From Jaenimonas drosophilae (taxonomy: Eukaryota > Euglenozoa > Kinetoplastea > Trypanosomatida > Trypanosomatidae): 64,000 nucleotides of DNA. This document shows, one piece after another, positions 27,978 through 37,169 of this stretch. Below the pieces are notes generated by a model. It worked only from the letters and a program-made list of their open reading frames with translations. It ran no database searches and had not been told where the DNA came from. Numbering within the stretch: the stretch's first letter is position 1; the number at the start of each line of letters is the position of its first letter. The stretch is taken from contig JASAON010001591.1 in assembly GCA_030849065.1 (NCBI GenBank), forward strand, positions 1 to 64,000. The letters are read 5' to 3'. Position numbers and translations under genes: made by a program.

Positions 27978-30900
27978 ATGCTGTCAATATATGAAGTGGC
28001 TAGACAATTCTTTCTTAGCAACTCCTCACTCGACCGTCGGTTGTTTCCATCTGAGGCGTCTGTATCCACATGCTCATTTTCGTTAGCAGATTTCTCCACA
28101 ATGACAGGCCGAGAGCGAATAGCGGCTTTTCAGCGGTGTGGAATTGATCCTTCATTGTTTCCACTGTTTCTTCGAGCATTGCAGCATATCACTGCCATTC
28201 ATGGAAGTGGCAGTATCGATGACAACTACCGTATTCATAGGCATTTGTCGGCACATCAGTGGAGCCCATTTTCATCTAACACACCCCTTCTGGGATATCC
28301 TCACACAAATAGTGAGCCGTTCCGTGATTGTTGTCCCGATGATGTGGATCTCACCAAAAAGAATGACTCAACAATTGCATTTAGAGCTGACATTCCGTAC
28401 AATGGTCTGTTGAATCAGGGAGCGACATGCTATCTCAATTCGCTACTGCAGGCACTGTTTCACATTTCAGCATTCCGCTCCATTATCTACGAAATGCCAA
28501 CAAGGGAGAGTGCCGACGACCGTAGTGACGATGATAGGTCAACGTCGAAATCAATTCCGTATGCATTGCAGAGATTATTTTGCATGCTGCAAACTTCGTC
28601 AAAAGCAGTAGGGACAACAGAGCTCACGGAGTCATTTGGCTGGAGCGCCTCTGACAGTTTTATTCAACATGATGTCCACGAGCTGACGAGGGTTCTTCTG
28701 GACAATCTCCAGAAGAAGCTGAGCGCTCAGTCAGATGCCACAGATGGAAGTGCCACCAACCGAGAAAATGCCATTCACAGACTCTTCCATGGATGCCTTG
28801 AGAGCTACATCAAAGTTGAGGAAGCCAACTACTACGGCTCTAGAGAAGAGCCCTTTTACGACCTTCAGCTTGTAGTTAAGAACACGAAAAATATCTACAC
28901 AAGTTTGGATACCTTTTTTCAAGTGGAGGTGTTGGACGGAAAGAACAGGTACTGCCTGGAGCAAAATGGGAAGAAGTCCTACCACAGAGCGGAGAAAGGT
29001 GTGCGGTTAAAGCAAACTCCGCCTATTATGCTCCTTCACCTCACACGGTTTGATTACGATGTTCAACGTGGTGAATCCAAAGTATTCACTCGCTGGGATT
29101 ACTACAATACATTGGATTTGTCACGTTACATGCCAGATACGCCTGTGGAAAAGACGCATTACACTCTTTGCAGCGTTCTGGTTCACTCCGGATCGACTAC
29201 TGGTTTTGGGCACTACTTCTGCTTCTTGCTGTGCTCCGGGGCCTGGTATAAGTTCAATGATGAGGTAGTGTCTCCGGCTTCTTTGAAAGAAGTCTTCGGC
29301 GATAACTTTGGTGGGTTCAAGATCAACTTCTGGGGCTCCGAAGTTCCTCACACCAACAATGCCTACATGCTTGTTTATGTTCGAACAAGTGAGATGGACA
29401 CCCTTCTCCGTCCGATTAGCGCCAGCGATGTGCCCCGGCATGTGATGGATCAAATTCATCGTGAGCAGATAGAACAAGACCGACAGGTTAAGGAGCGCGC
29501 TGTGGATTATCTTTACGGACGTGTGCACTTTGTCCTTCCTCCCGATGTTGTTGAGCAGCCAGAGGTGCTCTCAACTCGCCGGCCTGTGACCCTCAAGGTA
29601 TCTACCCATCGGACGCTTCGCGTTCTTCTTGAGTCCGAGGCCCTCCCAGAATTTCTCAACTTTGTGGAGGAGCAGCTGGGTATTGCACAAGACAATCAAC
29701 TTCTGTGGTTTGCTTCACTAAGACGAGATTCAGACCGCCTCCGCCTGTATGCCCAAGTTCGCCCTGGAATGAAAGTCCGGCATATTTTGGATGGTGACAA
29801 GGAATGCTGCATTCTTGTAACAACGAAAGACGCATCCATCATGACGGACGACGAACCATCAGGTGATAGCATGTATCAGATCTTTCATCATAAGTTGTAT
29901 GATCCCCTTCATTTGAGAGTTCACGTTCTAGGCTCTACTGTTGTCCTCCGCAGCCCCGATGGAGAAGTCTCGCAGTCACTGGAGTTAATGAAGCCGTTTG
30001 TTCGCCAAAAATCGTCTCTACTGCCTGATGAGTCCTCCCGCTGCCGGGGGCATCATCTGAAGGGGGGTGGTGCAGTTCCACATGCGGATGACTTGTTCGA
30101 GAACTCTGAACGTGAGTTATCTACAGTGGAACTTTCAGTGGTCCGCGAAGACGAGTATCACTCTTTTCTTCCATGCGACAAGCTAAGCTGCGGGGACATA
30201 CTTGTGTGGCAGTACAATACTCCCCCAGAAGATAAAGAATCTGTGTTCTACGCAAACATTGAGGCTTTTCAGCATTTCCTCCGGCGAAAGATTCCAGTGG
30301 TTATTAAGCTGAACAGTGCGCCAACGTACCCTGTCCTGTTGGATACTGAACTCGCTGATGACATGACATATGAGCAACTTCAGCGGTATGTGGCGCGCCT
30401 TGTTGGCGATCTGCCAAATTTTGACAGAATTCGCTTCACTCGGCATAACCCGGATACGGAGCTTCCATACTTCATGAAGGGGAAAAAGCGAGACCGCCCA
30501 ACGCTCGCAAAGCTGCTCACGCCGGCCACTACTCGTGTGACGACACTATCGCGTATTTTGTATTACGAGTACTGCAAGTACACCGTGACGGAAATCGAGA
30601 GTGCGCACTCACTCCAATTCAAGCTGTATAGTGATTGTGTCAAACGGCTTGGCTCGCATTGGGTTCTCATGCCACGTGAAGTTCCGATTACCGCTCGCGA
30701 TCTGTTTAGCACTTGCCTTCGAGAAATCATTCACGACTTGGACTCTGGGGATGTTAACTCGCCGTCAGACTATCCATTGACACCGCTAGTCTCTGAAGGG
30801 GGAGTAGAGGCAGCTCAAGATCCATTCATTTCCTTCCTTCAACAACTTCGGTTTGAAGATGCGTGGAAGGAACTGCGACTCGTGGACGTGTGGAGGGGTA

Positions 30901-31391
30901 GGATATACAACGTGTTTGACAGAGATCGCCCGCTTGTTTTTGAACACCACACATTCGAAGAAAGCGCCGAGTATCGCGTTGAGCGAATCCCTCAGCCGGT
31001 GTGCGGGGTTCCGTTGACGGAGCAATTCCTTCTTCAAGTTTACCACTTTACGATGGTGAGGCAACGGAAAGACCCTGTAGAGACACACAGTGAACCGTTT
31101 AGCTTCTACATTGCTAAGAACGAACTACCTGCGGCTCTCCTTCGTCGTATTGCGGATAAGCTAGAGGTGAGTTTAGCTGCTGTCCAAGACTGGAAATTGT
31201 GCCTGGTGCGGGAGAAAAACGTTGTTGAAGTTCAGCCTGACATCCCGATGGGCGTGCAGATACAGAACTTTTGCAGTTACGAGCAATACCAACTCCAGAA
31301 GGAGCCCCTGAAGTCTGCCTTTTTGGGACTGGAGCACGCACCCACATCGAAGCGGACCAAGCGAGAGGAAAGAGTGGTCATCTTCAACTAG
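27978..31391 (+). CDS. USP7-type ubiquitin carboxyl-terminal hydrolase (C19 peptidase)
   Basis: A 1137-residue deubiquitinase. The catalytic domain spans about 140-465. The Cys box is NGLLNQGATCYLNSLLQ with catalytic Cys151. QHDVHEL (230-236) corresponds to QxDAxEF, and the His box GFGHYFCF has catalytic His413, followed by WYKFND with Asp429. The C-terminal two thirds resembles the USP7 tail: ubiquitin-like modules with PVTLKVSTHRTLRVLLE, LLWFASLRRDSDRLRL, and the FEDAWKELRLVDVWRGRIYNVFDRDRPLVFE segment. The N-terminal TRAF/MATH domain of animal USP7 is absent or reduced to about 135 residues without clear similarity. The likely acceptor, after a C/T tract, is just before 27950, which supports the ATG at 27978. 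Confidence 0.93.
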   Translation: MLSIYEVARQFFLSNSSLDRRLFPSEASVSTCSFSLADFSTMTGRERIAAFQRCGIDPSLFPLFLRALQHITAIHGSGSIDDNYRIHRHLSAHQWSPFSSNTPLLGYPHTNSEPFRDCCPDDVDLTKKNDSTIAFRADIPYNGLLNQGATCYLNSLLQALFHISAFRSIIYEMPTRESADDRSDDDRSTSKSIPYALQRLFCMLQTSSKAVGTTELTESFGWSASDSFIQHDVHELTRVLLDNLQKKLSAQSDATDGSATNRENAIHRLFHGCLESYIKVEEANYYGSREEPFYDLQLVVKNTKNIYTSLDTFFQVEVLDGKNRYCLEQNGKKSYHRAEKGVRLKQTPPIMLLHLTRFDYDVQRGESKVFTRWDYYNTLDLSRYMPDTPVEKTHYTLCSVLVHSGSTTGFGHYFCFLLCSGAWYKFNDEVVSPASLKEVFGDNFGGFKINFWGSEVPHTNNAYMLVYVRTSEMDTLLRPISASDVPRHVMDQIHREQIEQDRQVKERAVDYLYGRVHFVLPPDVVEQPEVLSTRRPVTLKVSTHRTLRVLLESEALPEFLNFVEEQLGIAQDNQLLWFASLRRDSDRLRLYAQVRPGMKVRHILDGDKECCILVTTKDASIMTDDEPSGDSMYQIFHHKLYDPLHLRVHVLGSTVVLRSPDGEVSQSLELMKPFVRQKSSLLPDESSRCRGHHLKGGGAVPHADDLFENSERELSTVELSVVREDEYHSFLPCDKLSCGDILVWQYNTPPEDKESVFYANIEAFQHFLRRKIPVVIKLNSAPTYPVLLDTELADDMTYEQLQRYVARLVGDLPNFDRIRFTRHNPDTELPYFMKGKKRDRPTLAKLLTPATTRVTTLSRILYYEYCKYTVTEIESAHSLQFKLYSDCVKRLGSHWVLMPREVPITARDLFSTCLREIIHDLDSGDVNSPSDYPLTPLVSEGGVEAAQDPFISFLQQLRFEDAWKELRLVDVWRGRIYNVFDRDRPLVFEHHTFEESAEYRVERIPQPVCGVPLTEQFLLQVYHFTMVRQRKDPVETHSEPFSFYIAKNELPAALLRRIADKLEVSLAAVQDWKLCLVREKNVVEVQPDIPMGVQIQNFCSYEQYQLQKEPLKSAFLGLEHAPTSKRTKREERVVIFN

Positions 31392-31608
31392 CATGTGTTT
31401 GCCTGTGAAAAATTTCCATCAGACTGCTTGCTGGTCCAGAGCGTCTGCTTTCCAAAAAGGATGATCCTTCTAAAACGTGTGCTTCATCATTCCCTCAATA
31501 TTGTTTTGTTTTTGACTCTCAGCTATAGCGCGAGCTGTTCGCGGCTCTTCGGATCTTTCGTTGAAAGTGCTTAAAAGGACATCTGCGTACGTACTCCTTT
31601 CAAGGACG

Positions 31609-32778
31609 ATGCTGCTTTTCCGACGAGCGATTGCCACGCCACCTGGCTTCGCTCACTCCTCGAGCTTTGTAGGACTTGGATTCATGTCTACGCAGCGCGT
31701 GGCCGTTCAGGGATCTTCACGACACTTCACCACTGCTTCACGTCTTCTGATGCTTCGCTCAACTCTAGTGGCGTTGAATGAACCTACACCAGGCGCGACT
31801 AGCACTGACCGCTTCCATGAGGATGCAATTGTGGTGAAAGATGAGAAAGGAAACTCCCTCACCCGAGTTCAGCGACTTCCGCTGACGCTTATCGAAGAGG
31901 TTCCGCTGCCGCAGCGGATTCTGACTGACTTGGAGCTCATCATGCTGGCTTGGTGCGAGGAACATGCACGGCAGTATGCGCTGATCATGGCGCTCATTCG
32001 AGCAGGTATTTTTGTCCTCATCTTCATCATTCTCTACGTCTTCTATCAAACGCAGCTATCGAGTGAGCGCGTACTCCGCGGAGTTGCCAACATGCCGTCT
32101 GACCTGCGTATTGGTAGCCTTGTGTACTGGGATGTCACTGAGGATGGAGTAGATCTTGGCCGTATCGTCATTGGCCTGTTGAACGAGGATTGCCCTCTGT
32201 ACTGCGAGTACTTCCATCGCTTCTGCACCGGCAGTGGGGGCAACGGTGATTCCTTCCGAGGAATGCGACTATCCGCCATCATGCCGCGCCATTGTCTAAT
32301 CTTTGGTGAGGGTCGCGAGATGGAGCATGGAGTTCCTGGCTTCAATCAAAATTACCTACCGACGGAGCACCTGAGCCATGGAGCGTGGCGGGGGGCGCTG
32401 TCCTCCATCTCGTATGGAAATGACAAGGAGAGCCCGAACTTTGCAATCCACGTGTCTTCGGGAGATTATCATCCCCAGGTGTTCGCCATGATCATGGGCG
32501 GGTACAACGTTGTGGAGCGCATTAATCAGGCTGGATGCAAGCACGGAAATGCGCCAAAGAAGGAGTATGTCATTCAGGAATGTGGAGAGCTGTGTACTCT
32601 GGCCAAATCGCACATTACACCGATGCCGTGGAAGCTGTACGAGTCGGTCTCCGTAGGATACGACGAGGAGAAGTTTGGTGAAAAGATGTCTCCTCGTCTT
32701 CTTAAGCAATCTGAAAATCACGCACCTACCGTAAGGACCTCTGTGGAGCCACGTAAGCGGCGGTGGCTTCTCTTTTAA
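31609..32778 (+). CDS. Membrane-anchored divergent cyclophilin, catalytic Arg lost
   Basis: A 389-residue product. Residues 1-45 are basic and hydroxylated (LLFRRAIATPPGFAHSSSF), compatible with mitochondrial targeting. A transmembrane helix lies at about 124-146 (LIMALIRAGIFVLIFIILYVFYQ), and a cyclophilin-like domain at about 172-335. Recognisable parts are VYWDVTEDGVDLGRIVIGLLNEDCP, FHRFCTG, and the ISYGNDKESPNFAIHVSS and FAMIMGGYNVVERINQAG stretches. The active-site block that should read FxHRIIPxFMxQGGD is FRGMRLSAIMPRHCLIFGEG, so the catalytic Arg and most ligands are missing and prolyl isomerase activity is unlikely. I start at the ATG at 31609; the frame continues upstream only to a TTG. 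Confidence 0.85.
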   Translation: MLLFRRAIATPPGFAHSSSFVGLGFMSTQRVAVQGSSRHFTTASRLLMLRSTLVALNEPTPGATSTDRFHEDAIVVKDEKGNSLTRVQRLPLTLIEEVPLPQRILTDLELIMLAWCEEHARQYALIMALIRAGIFVLIFIILYVFYQTQLSSERVLRGVANMPSDLRIGSLVYWDVTEDGVDLGRIVIGLLNEDCPLYCEYFHRFCTGSGGNGDSFRGMRLSAIMPRHCLIFGEGREMEHGVPGFNQNYLPTEHLSHGAWRGALSSISYGNDKESPNFAIHVSSGDYHPQVFAMIMGGYNVVERINQAGCKHGNAPKKEYVIQECGELCTLAKSHITPMPWKLYESVSVGYDEEKFGEKMSPRLLKQSENHAPTVRTSVEPRKRRWLLF

Positions 32779-32807
32779 GCCCTGCGACTGGGCGATAATG
32801 AGTCCCA

Positions 32808-32832
32808 AACACACACACAGACACACACACAA
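32808..32832. repeat. (AC)n microsatellite in 3' UTR
   Basis: An interrupted AC dinucleotide repeat just after the stop of the cyclophilin-like gene. Such repeats are frequent in kinetoplastid UTRs. No function is implied. Confidence 0.8.
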
Positions 32833-32972
32833 GATAGTGCAGACCGTAACATTATTCTCTTGACTGTCTAGTTCTTGATTGATGCATGTTTCACACTGTG
32901 TATGCCACCCTTTGATGTCCTTTCTGGTATCTGTATGAATTGGTAGATAGTGGAAGTCTTGCGTGGTGAGCA

Positions 32973-34061
32973 ATGCTTCAGTTCGAGGGAAGCAGCCTCT
33001 TCCGGCACCACATTGTGTGTAGCGTTCTTGCCAAACGACCTATTACCATTACGAGCATCCATGATGAGGAGGACCCCATGGGAATCCAGCCACATGAAGC
33101 AAACTTCTTAAAGTTCATCGCGCGCGTCACGAGTGGATCGAGCTTTCAGTGCTCCGACCACAACACCACTCTGACCTTTTCTCCTGGAATGATCCTCGGC
33201 GGAACCTTCTCACATGACGTCCCCAGCGCGAGATGTGTGACCTACATCGTTGAAGCCGCACTTCTCCTCCTTCCATTTGCCAAGTATGACAGCAAAATCA
33301 CATTGGTGGGCTCCACACACAGTGAGTTGGACCTCTCCGTAGACACCATTCGTACCGTTACCACCCGCTGGATGCAGCTCTTTGGCGTGCGCTGCAATCT
33401 TCGCGTTATTCGCCGCGGTGCTGCACCGGGTGGTGGTGGAGCGGTGGAGTTGGAGGTGAAGGCGATTCGAAAACTATCATGTGGAACGACCAAAGAGAGG
33501 GGAAGGGTTAGGCGGATTCGAGGCATCTCGTTCGCCTGCCGAACCTCAGCCGACCTCCCGCAGCGTTGCGCGACGGCAGCAAAGGGAGCTCTGCTCAATC
33601 TCATCCCCGATGTGTATGTCGTGACGGATATCGATGGTGGCAAGACAAACCGAAACGAGGGTGTTAGCGGCTATGGTGTTGTACTCGTGGCGGAAACGAC
33701 GAGTAAGCTCTGCGTCATCTCTCAGGAGTCGGTGGCGCTTCCAGGGGAGTCGCCTGAGGATGTGGGCCGCCGCGCAGCCCTCTTGTTGATGGATCAAATC
33801 TTCGATGGAGGCTGCGTCGATGGCCATCACCAAATGATGGTTCTGCTTCTCATGGCCTTGAGTCCAGATGAGGTGTCAACCATCCGGTTTGGCCAACTCA
33901 CACCAAGTGCGGTGTCAGCCCTTATGCTGATGGAGTCGTACTTTGGAGTTTCCTGCGCCATAAAAGAAGAAGAGTCCTTTGCTGGACCAAAGCTTCCCTC
34001 GTCGGTTCTCGTCACGTGCATTGGCAGTAACACGATCAACTTGTGGAAGAAGTCGAGCTAA
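32973..34061 (+). CDS. RCL1: RNA 3'-terminal phosphate cyclase-like protein Rcl1
   Basis: A 362-residue member of the RNA cyclase superfamily, of the Rcl1 type. The opening LQFEGSSLFRHHIVCSVLAKRPITIT replaces the GEGGGQ start of true cyclases, and the C-terminus carries LTPSAVSALMLMESYFGVSCAI, the position where catalytic cyclases have their nucleotidyl-accepting histidine; no matching His is present. Rcl1 acts with Bms1 in the small-subunit processome for early pre-rRNA cleavage in the nucleolus. Length matches the family, and the start ATG at 32973 is well placed. It belongs to the same process as EBP2 on the other arm, though the two are in separate transcription units. Confidence 0.92.
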   Translation: MLQFEGSSLFRHHIVCSVLAKRPITITSIHDEEDPMGIQPHEANFLKFIARVTSGSSFQCSDHNTTLTFSPGMILGGTFSHDVPSARCVTYIVEAALLLLPFAKYDSKITLVGSTHSELDLSVDTIRTVTTRWMQLFGVRCNLRVIRRGAAPGGGGAVELEVKAIRKLSCGTTKERGRVRRIRGISFACRTSADLPQRCATAAKGALLNLIPDVYVVTDIDGGKTNRNEGVSGYGVVLVAETTSKLCVISQESVALPGESPEDVGRRAALLLMDQIFDGGCVDGHHQMMVLLLMALSPDEVSTIRFGQLTPSAVSALMLMESYFGVSCAIKEEESFAGPKLPSSVLVTCIGSNTINLWKKSS

Positions 34062-34237
34062 TGCCGTCCACCACGTCATCTCATGTGACTCTTTAAACAC
34101 CGCCTAATCAGTCTGCCCTTGTGGTACCTTCGTGTAAGTTACCCTAATGCTTCATCTCTCTTGCTGTTTTCCTGCGGTGGGCTTCATCTCCAGAGCTGCT
34201 TCCATACCACACTTTCCTCAGGTACTGCTCTTTTCAC

Positions 34238-34262
34238 TCCCATCTTTTTTTTTTCTCTCTAG
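34238..34262 (+). promoter_or_regulatory. Polypyrimidine tract and splice acceptor deciding the LRR gene start
   Basis: A T-rich tract (twelve T followed by CTCTCT) ends in AG at 34261-34262. The open frame runs through it from an ATG at 34147, producing an artefactual FSLPSFFFLS stretch. The first ATG after the acceptor is at 34312, which is therefore the start. Confidence 0.8.
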
Positions 34263-34311
34263 GCGCCTACAGGAGTGGGCGAACACAGAGGAAGCAACTC
34301 CTTTTCGAGCC

Positions 34312-35409
34312 ATGGAGCTCAACTTTTCAAAGAAAGGTCTTCTCACGTTTGACGCATCCACTATCGTGGCTGAAGCGGAGGCTGATGGATCTGCATGGGG
34401 AAGCGTGACGGGGGCCGCATCCTCGGTCCGATCACTAGACATCTCACGCAACTCACTTCACACGTTTTGTGGAGGAGAGCGGCTCAAGTGGGTCACGCTT
34501 CTTAACCTCTCCTACAACGCCCTCAAACAGCTGGATGGACGAAGCCTTCCCCCCAATCTCGTCAAGTTGGTCATCTCGCACAACCATCTCACGGAACTTC
34601 CCCACCTCGCCGACTACACACAAAAGCTGGAGGAATTGGATGCTGGCTCCAATGAGCTGCAATCAGCTGGACTTGTGGGTCTGCCGCCCTCCATAGCAGT
34701 ACTCAACATCAGCAGCAATCGCGTGGAGAGCCTTCAGCCACTGACCCCGCTAGCACGTCTAGCAAAACTGAATGTGGCGGGCAATCGACTGCGCCGCGTG
34801 GAAGACATCCAAATCATATACCAACTTCGAAGTCTGCGGCAACTTGATGTGCGCGATAACGAGCTTCTCACGCAGACCGGGGCTGAGGCAGCGGTGGTGG
34901 ATCTTCTGCCTCGGCTGTCGATCCTCAATGGAACGCCACTGGCGCAAACTGCGGGAAATCGCATGTACAAGGCAGCACAGGCGATGAGGCCGCCATCGTC
35001 AGAAGCCAAGGTCGTGACGGCAGCAGCAACAACATCCGGGGCACCCAGGATCCAGGTGCATCCGCCGTCTGCTCGGCAGAGCGATGGCCCACGACATGCC
35101 AAAGGAGAGACCCCGTTGGAAATTCGTCTCATGGAGGTCAAAATTAAGGAGCTGGAGCGCATGCAGGAAGACCTGCGGCAACAGGAGCAAGAGACGCGTC
35201 AGCAGCGGAATATGCTGGCACAGCAGTCCAAGGCGTGTGGGCAGGTGCAAAAGGAGCAAGAGGCTGAAATCGTTGCTCTTGAGCAGGAGATCGACGCGCT
35301 TCGAGTTCGTGAGGCTGGGCTGAAGGACCCCGTTGCTGAGCTCGATCAAACCTTTGAGCAGACCCACGCATCCCTCCTCGCTCAAAAGGTGGGACCCACA
35401 CCTCGCTGA
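34312..35409 (+). CDS. Leucine-rich repeat protein with C-terminal coiled coil
   Basis: A 365-residue protein. Residues about 40-200 hold six or seven LRRs of the SDS22/axonemal type (LNLSYNALKQLD, LVISHNHLTELP, LDAGSNELQSAG, LNISSNRVESLQ, LNVAGNRLRRVE, LDVRDNELLTQT), closed by LPRLSILNGTPL, which resembles an LRR cap. After a Pro/Ser linker, residues about 262-350 form a charged coiled coil (EIRLMEVKIKELERMQEDLRQQEQETRQ). The combination is common in flagellar and basal-body proteins of kinetoplastids, but no specific orthologue was recognised. The start was chosen from the acceptor at 34262. Confidence 0.85.
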   Translation: MELNFSKKGLLTFDASTIVAEAEADGSAWGSVTGAASSVRSLDISRNSLHTFCGGERLKWVTLLNLSYNALKQLDGRSLPPNLVKLVISHNHLTELPHLADYTQKLEELDAGSNELQSAGLVGLPPSIAVLNISSNRVESLQPLTPLARLAKLNVAGNRLRRVEDIQIIYQLRSLRQLDVRDNELLTQTGAEAAVVDLLPRLSILNGTPLAQTAGNRMYKAAQAMRPPSSEAKVVTAAATTSGAPRIQVHPPSARQSDGPRHAKGETPLEIRLMEVKIKELERMQEDLRQQEQETRQQRNMLAQQSKACGQVQKEQEAEIVALEQEIDALRVREAGLKDPVAELDQTFEQTHASLLAQKVGPTPR

Positions 35410-35585
35410 AGAGTGATTGTCTTGTCAATGATGATCACTGTCACTTACACTTCTCTAGATTGAACCTAGTACAACATCTCCGATGTCCATCTTGAAGTAT
35501 TGTTGAAATGCTCCTGCGTTGTAGGCTCTCAATACTTTCTCTCCCTTTCTCTTGTTCTATTGATGCTTGCCAGCGGTGTGCAGCC

Positions 35586-36281
35586 ATGAAGTTCGTTGAG
35601 TTATTTGGCGGAGGGGGCCGCTTTGTGACACTAATGACTGTCATTCTACACTTCCTGAACCCCCTCTTCAGCTTGACAGCATACCTAAATTGGGTTCGTG
35701 CGCAACAGTCAACGATCGGCGACGCCCTTGTGGTGGCATATCTCGTTGTGATGGTCATATCCATTTTGAGCTACATTTTTGTGAGTTCCGTCTTCTACAT
35801 GTGGGCGTGGCGCTTCCCTGAACCCGAAGAGATTGCGAAGCGCCGGCGGATTTACGGCATCGCCATCAACTTGATTTTCTGCGACATTCCCATCTTTGCT
35901 GTGGGAACCAAGATTGTCTGGAAGGTTCACTTTGTGGATGGTGTGCAGGGCTTCTCGTACTGCCTCTCGTGCCTGTCCTTGGCCTACTCTGCCCTTCGAG
36001 TTTGGTCTTTCGCAATGGTTGTGGTCATAAAGGCTCGAATGCCCAAAGTGGAGATGCAGAGGTACTTCGACGTCCCTGAATGTAGCAGCAACTCCAATGG
36101 AGGTCGTAGACCGCAATGGGCTGTTGCCACGGAAGTGGCCGACATGGAACCCGTTATGAACCACAACGAAGCTCAAAGCATCGAGCTAATGTCTCGCTAT
36201 GTGCGCGGTGCGTACCCAAATAGTCCATCGGTGTCAAGGCCCGCACCCGAGACTTCCAGCAACATTCGTTGGGTCGATTGA
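35586..36281 (+). CDS. Four-TM membrane protein of unknown function
   Basis: A 231-residue product starting at the ATG at 35586, after a C/T tract ending in AG at 35572-35573. The open frame begins upstream at 35508 but runs through the splice signal. Hydrophobic helices are visible at about 14-36 (FVTLMTVILHFLNPLFSLTAYL), 46-74 (DALVVAYLVVMVISILSYIFVSSVFYMW), 90-112 (IYGIAINLIFCDIPIFAVGTKIVW) and 120-145 (FSYCLSCLSLAYSALRVWSFAMVVVI). The loop between TM2 and TM3 is charged (FPEPEEIAKRRR). The cytosolic-looking tail is Ser/Asn/Pro-rich. No family assignment. Confidence 0.78.
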   Translation: MKFVELFGGGGRFVTLMTVILHFLNPLFSLTAYLNWVRAQQSTIGDALVVAYLVVMVISILSYIFVSSVFYMWAWRFPEPEEIAKRRRIYGIAINLIFCDIPIFAVGTKIVWKVHFVDGVQGFSYCLSCLSLAYSALRVWSFAMVVVIKARMPKVEMQRYFDVPECSSNSNGGRRPQWAVATEVADMEPVMNHNEAQSIELMSRYVRGAYPNSPSVSRPAPETSSNIRWVD

Positions 36282-36526
36282 TGCATGTGCCAATCATCAT
36301 TGTTGCTGTGGTCGATAGAATTCATCCACAGACACAATCTCTGCTTTGGTTAGACTAGATTCACCAGTTGCTTCTTCACCCACCAATTTCATTATGGCGC
36401 CAACAAACATACTTGGCAGAAACGTTGTATGAGCTGTTGCCGATGCTCATGTTGCTTCTTCTTCCTGTCTTACTGCCGTCTTCAACTCTGCCTTTTTGTC
36501 TCCCCGTATAGGTAGTACTCCGAACC

Positions 36527-36958
36527 ATGGTCAGCATCAAGTGTGGATCCCGCCGTAAGGCCCGCCGCGCGCACTTCCAGGCTCCCAGCCATGTGCGCCG
36601 CATCCTCATGAGCGCCCCCCTCTCTAAGGAGCTCCGCGCCAAGTACAACGTGCGCGCGATGCCCGTCCGCAAGGATGATGAGGTCATTGTGAAGCGCGGT
36701 GCCTTCAAGGGCCGTGAGGGCAAGATCACCCAGTGCTACCGTCTCAAGTGGGTCATCCACATTGACAAGGTCAACCGTGAGAAGGCCGATGGCACCGTCG
36801 TGTCTGTGGGTATCCACCCCTCCAACGTCGAGGTCACCAAGCTCAAGCTCACCCACCACCGCAAGGCCATCCTTGAGCGCAAGGACCGTTCCACCAAGAC
36901 TGACAAGGGCAAGGGTAAGGTGACCGCCGCCGACAAGGCGATGCAGCAGATGGACTAA
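36527..36958 (+). CDS. RPL26: 60S ribosomal protein L26 (uL24)
   Basis: A 143-residue protein matching eukaryotic L26/uL24 over its whole length: [40 protein letters not shown] appears almost unchanged, followed by the KOW motif ([28 protein letters not shown]), [27 protein letters not shown] and a Lys-rich tail. uL24 binds near the 5' end of large-subunit rRNA and is an early assembly factor. Codon use is strongly biased to C/G-ending codons, in contrast to flanking genes. The acceptor AG at 36510-36511 leaves a 15-base leader. Confidence 0.97.
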   Translation: MVSIKCGSRRKARRAHFQAPSHVRRILMSAPLSKELRAKYNVRAMPVRKDDEVIVKRGAFKGREGKITQCYRLKWVIHIDKVNREKADGTVVSVGIHPSNVEVTKLKLTHHRKAILERKDRSTKTDKGKGKVTAADKAMQQMD

Positions 36959-37169
36959 GTCGCAGTACATTCCACTTTCATTTTTGTGATTTCAAATCAA
37001 ATTTCTCATCTTCTCACCCCTTGGGGTAAAACTGCTTTCAAAAATGGTGGTGCACACTTGTGTTACTGCTGGACACCGATGCATCTTCTTCTTCTTTACT
37101 CACTCATTCTTTCTCAATGAAGGCCATACCAATAAATCGCATGCCGGCATCGGCAGTGAATTCCCCGAG

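Noticed and set aside
36482..36970. 162-codon minus-strand frame over L26
   Set aside because: Antisense shadow of a strongly codon-biased ribosomal protein gene.
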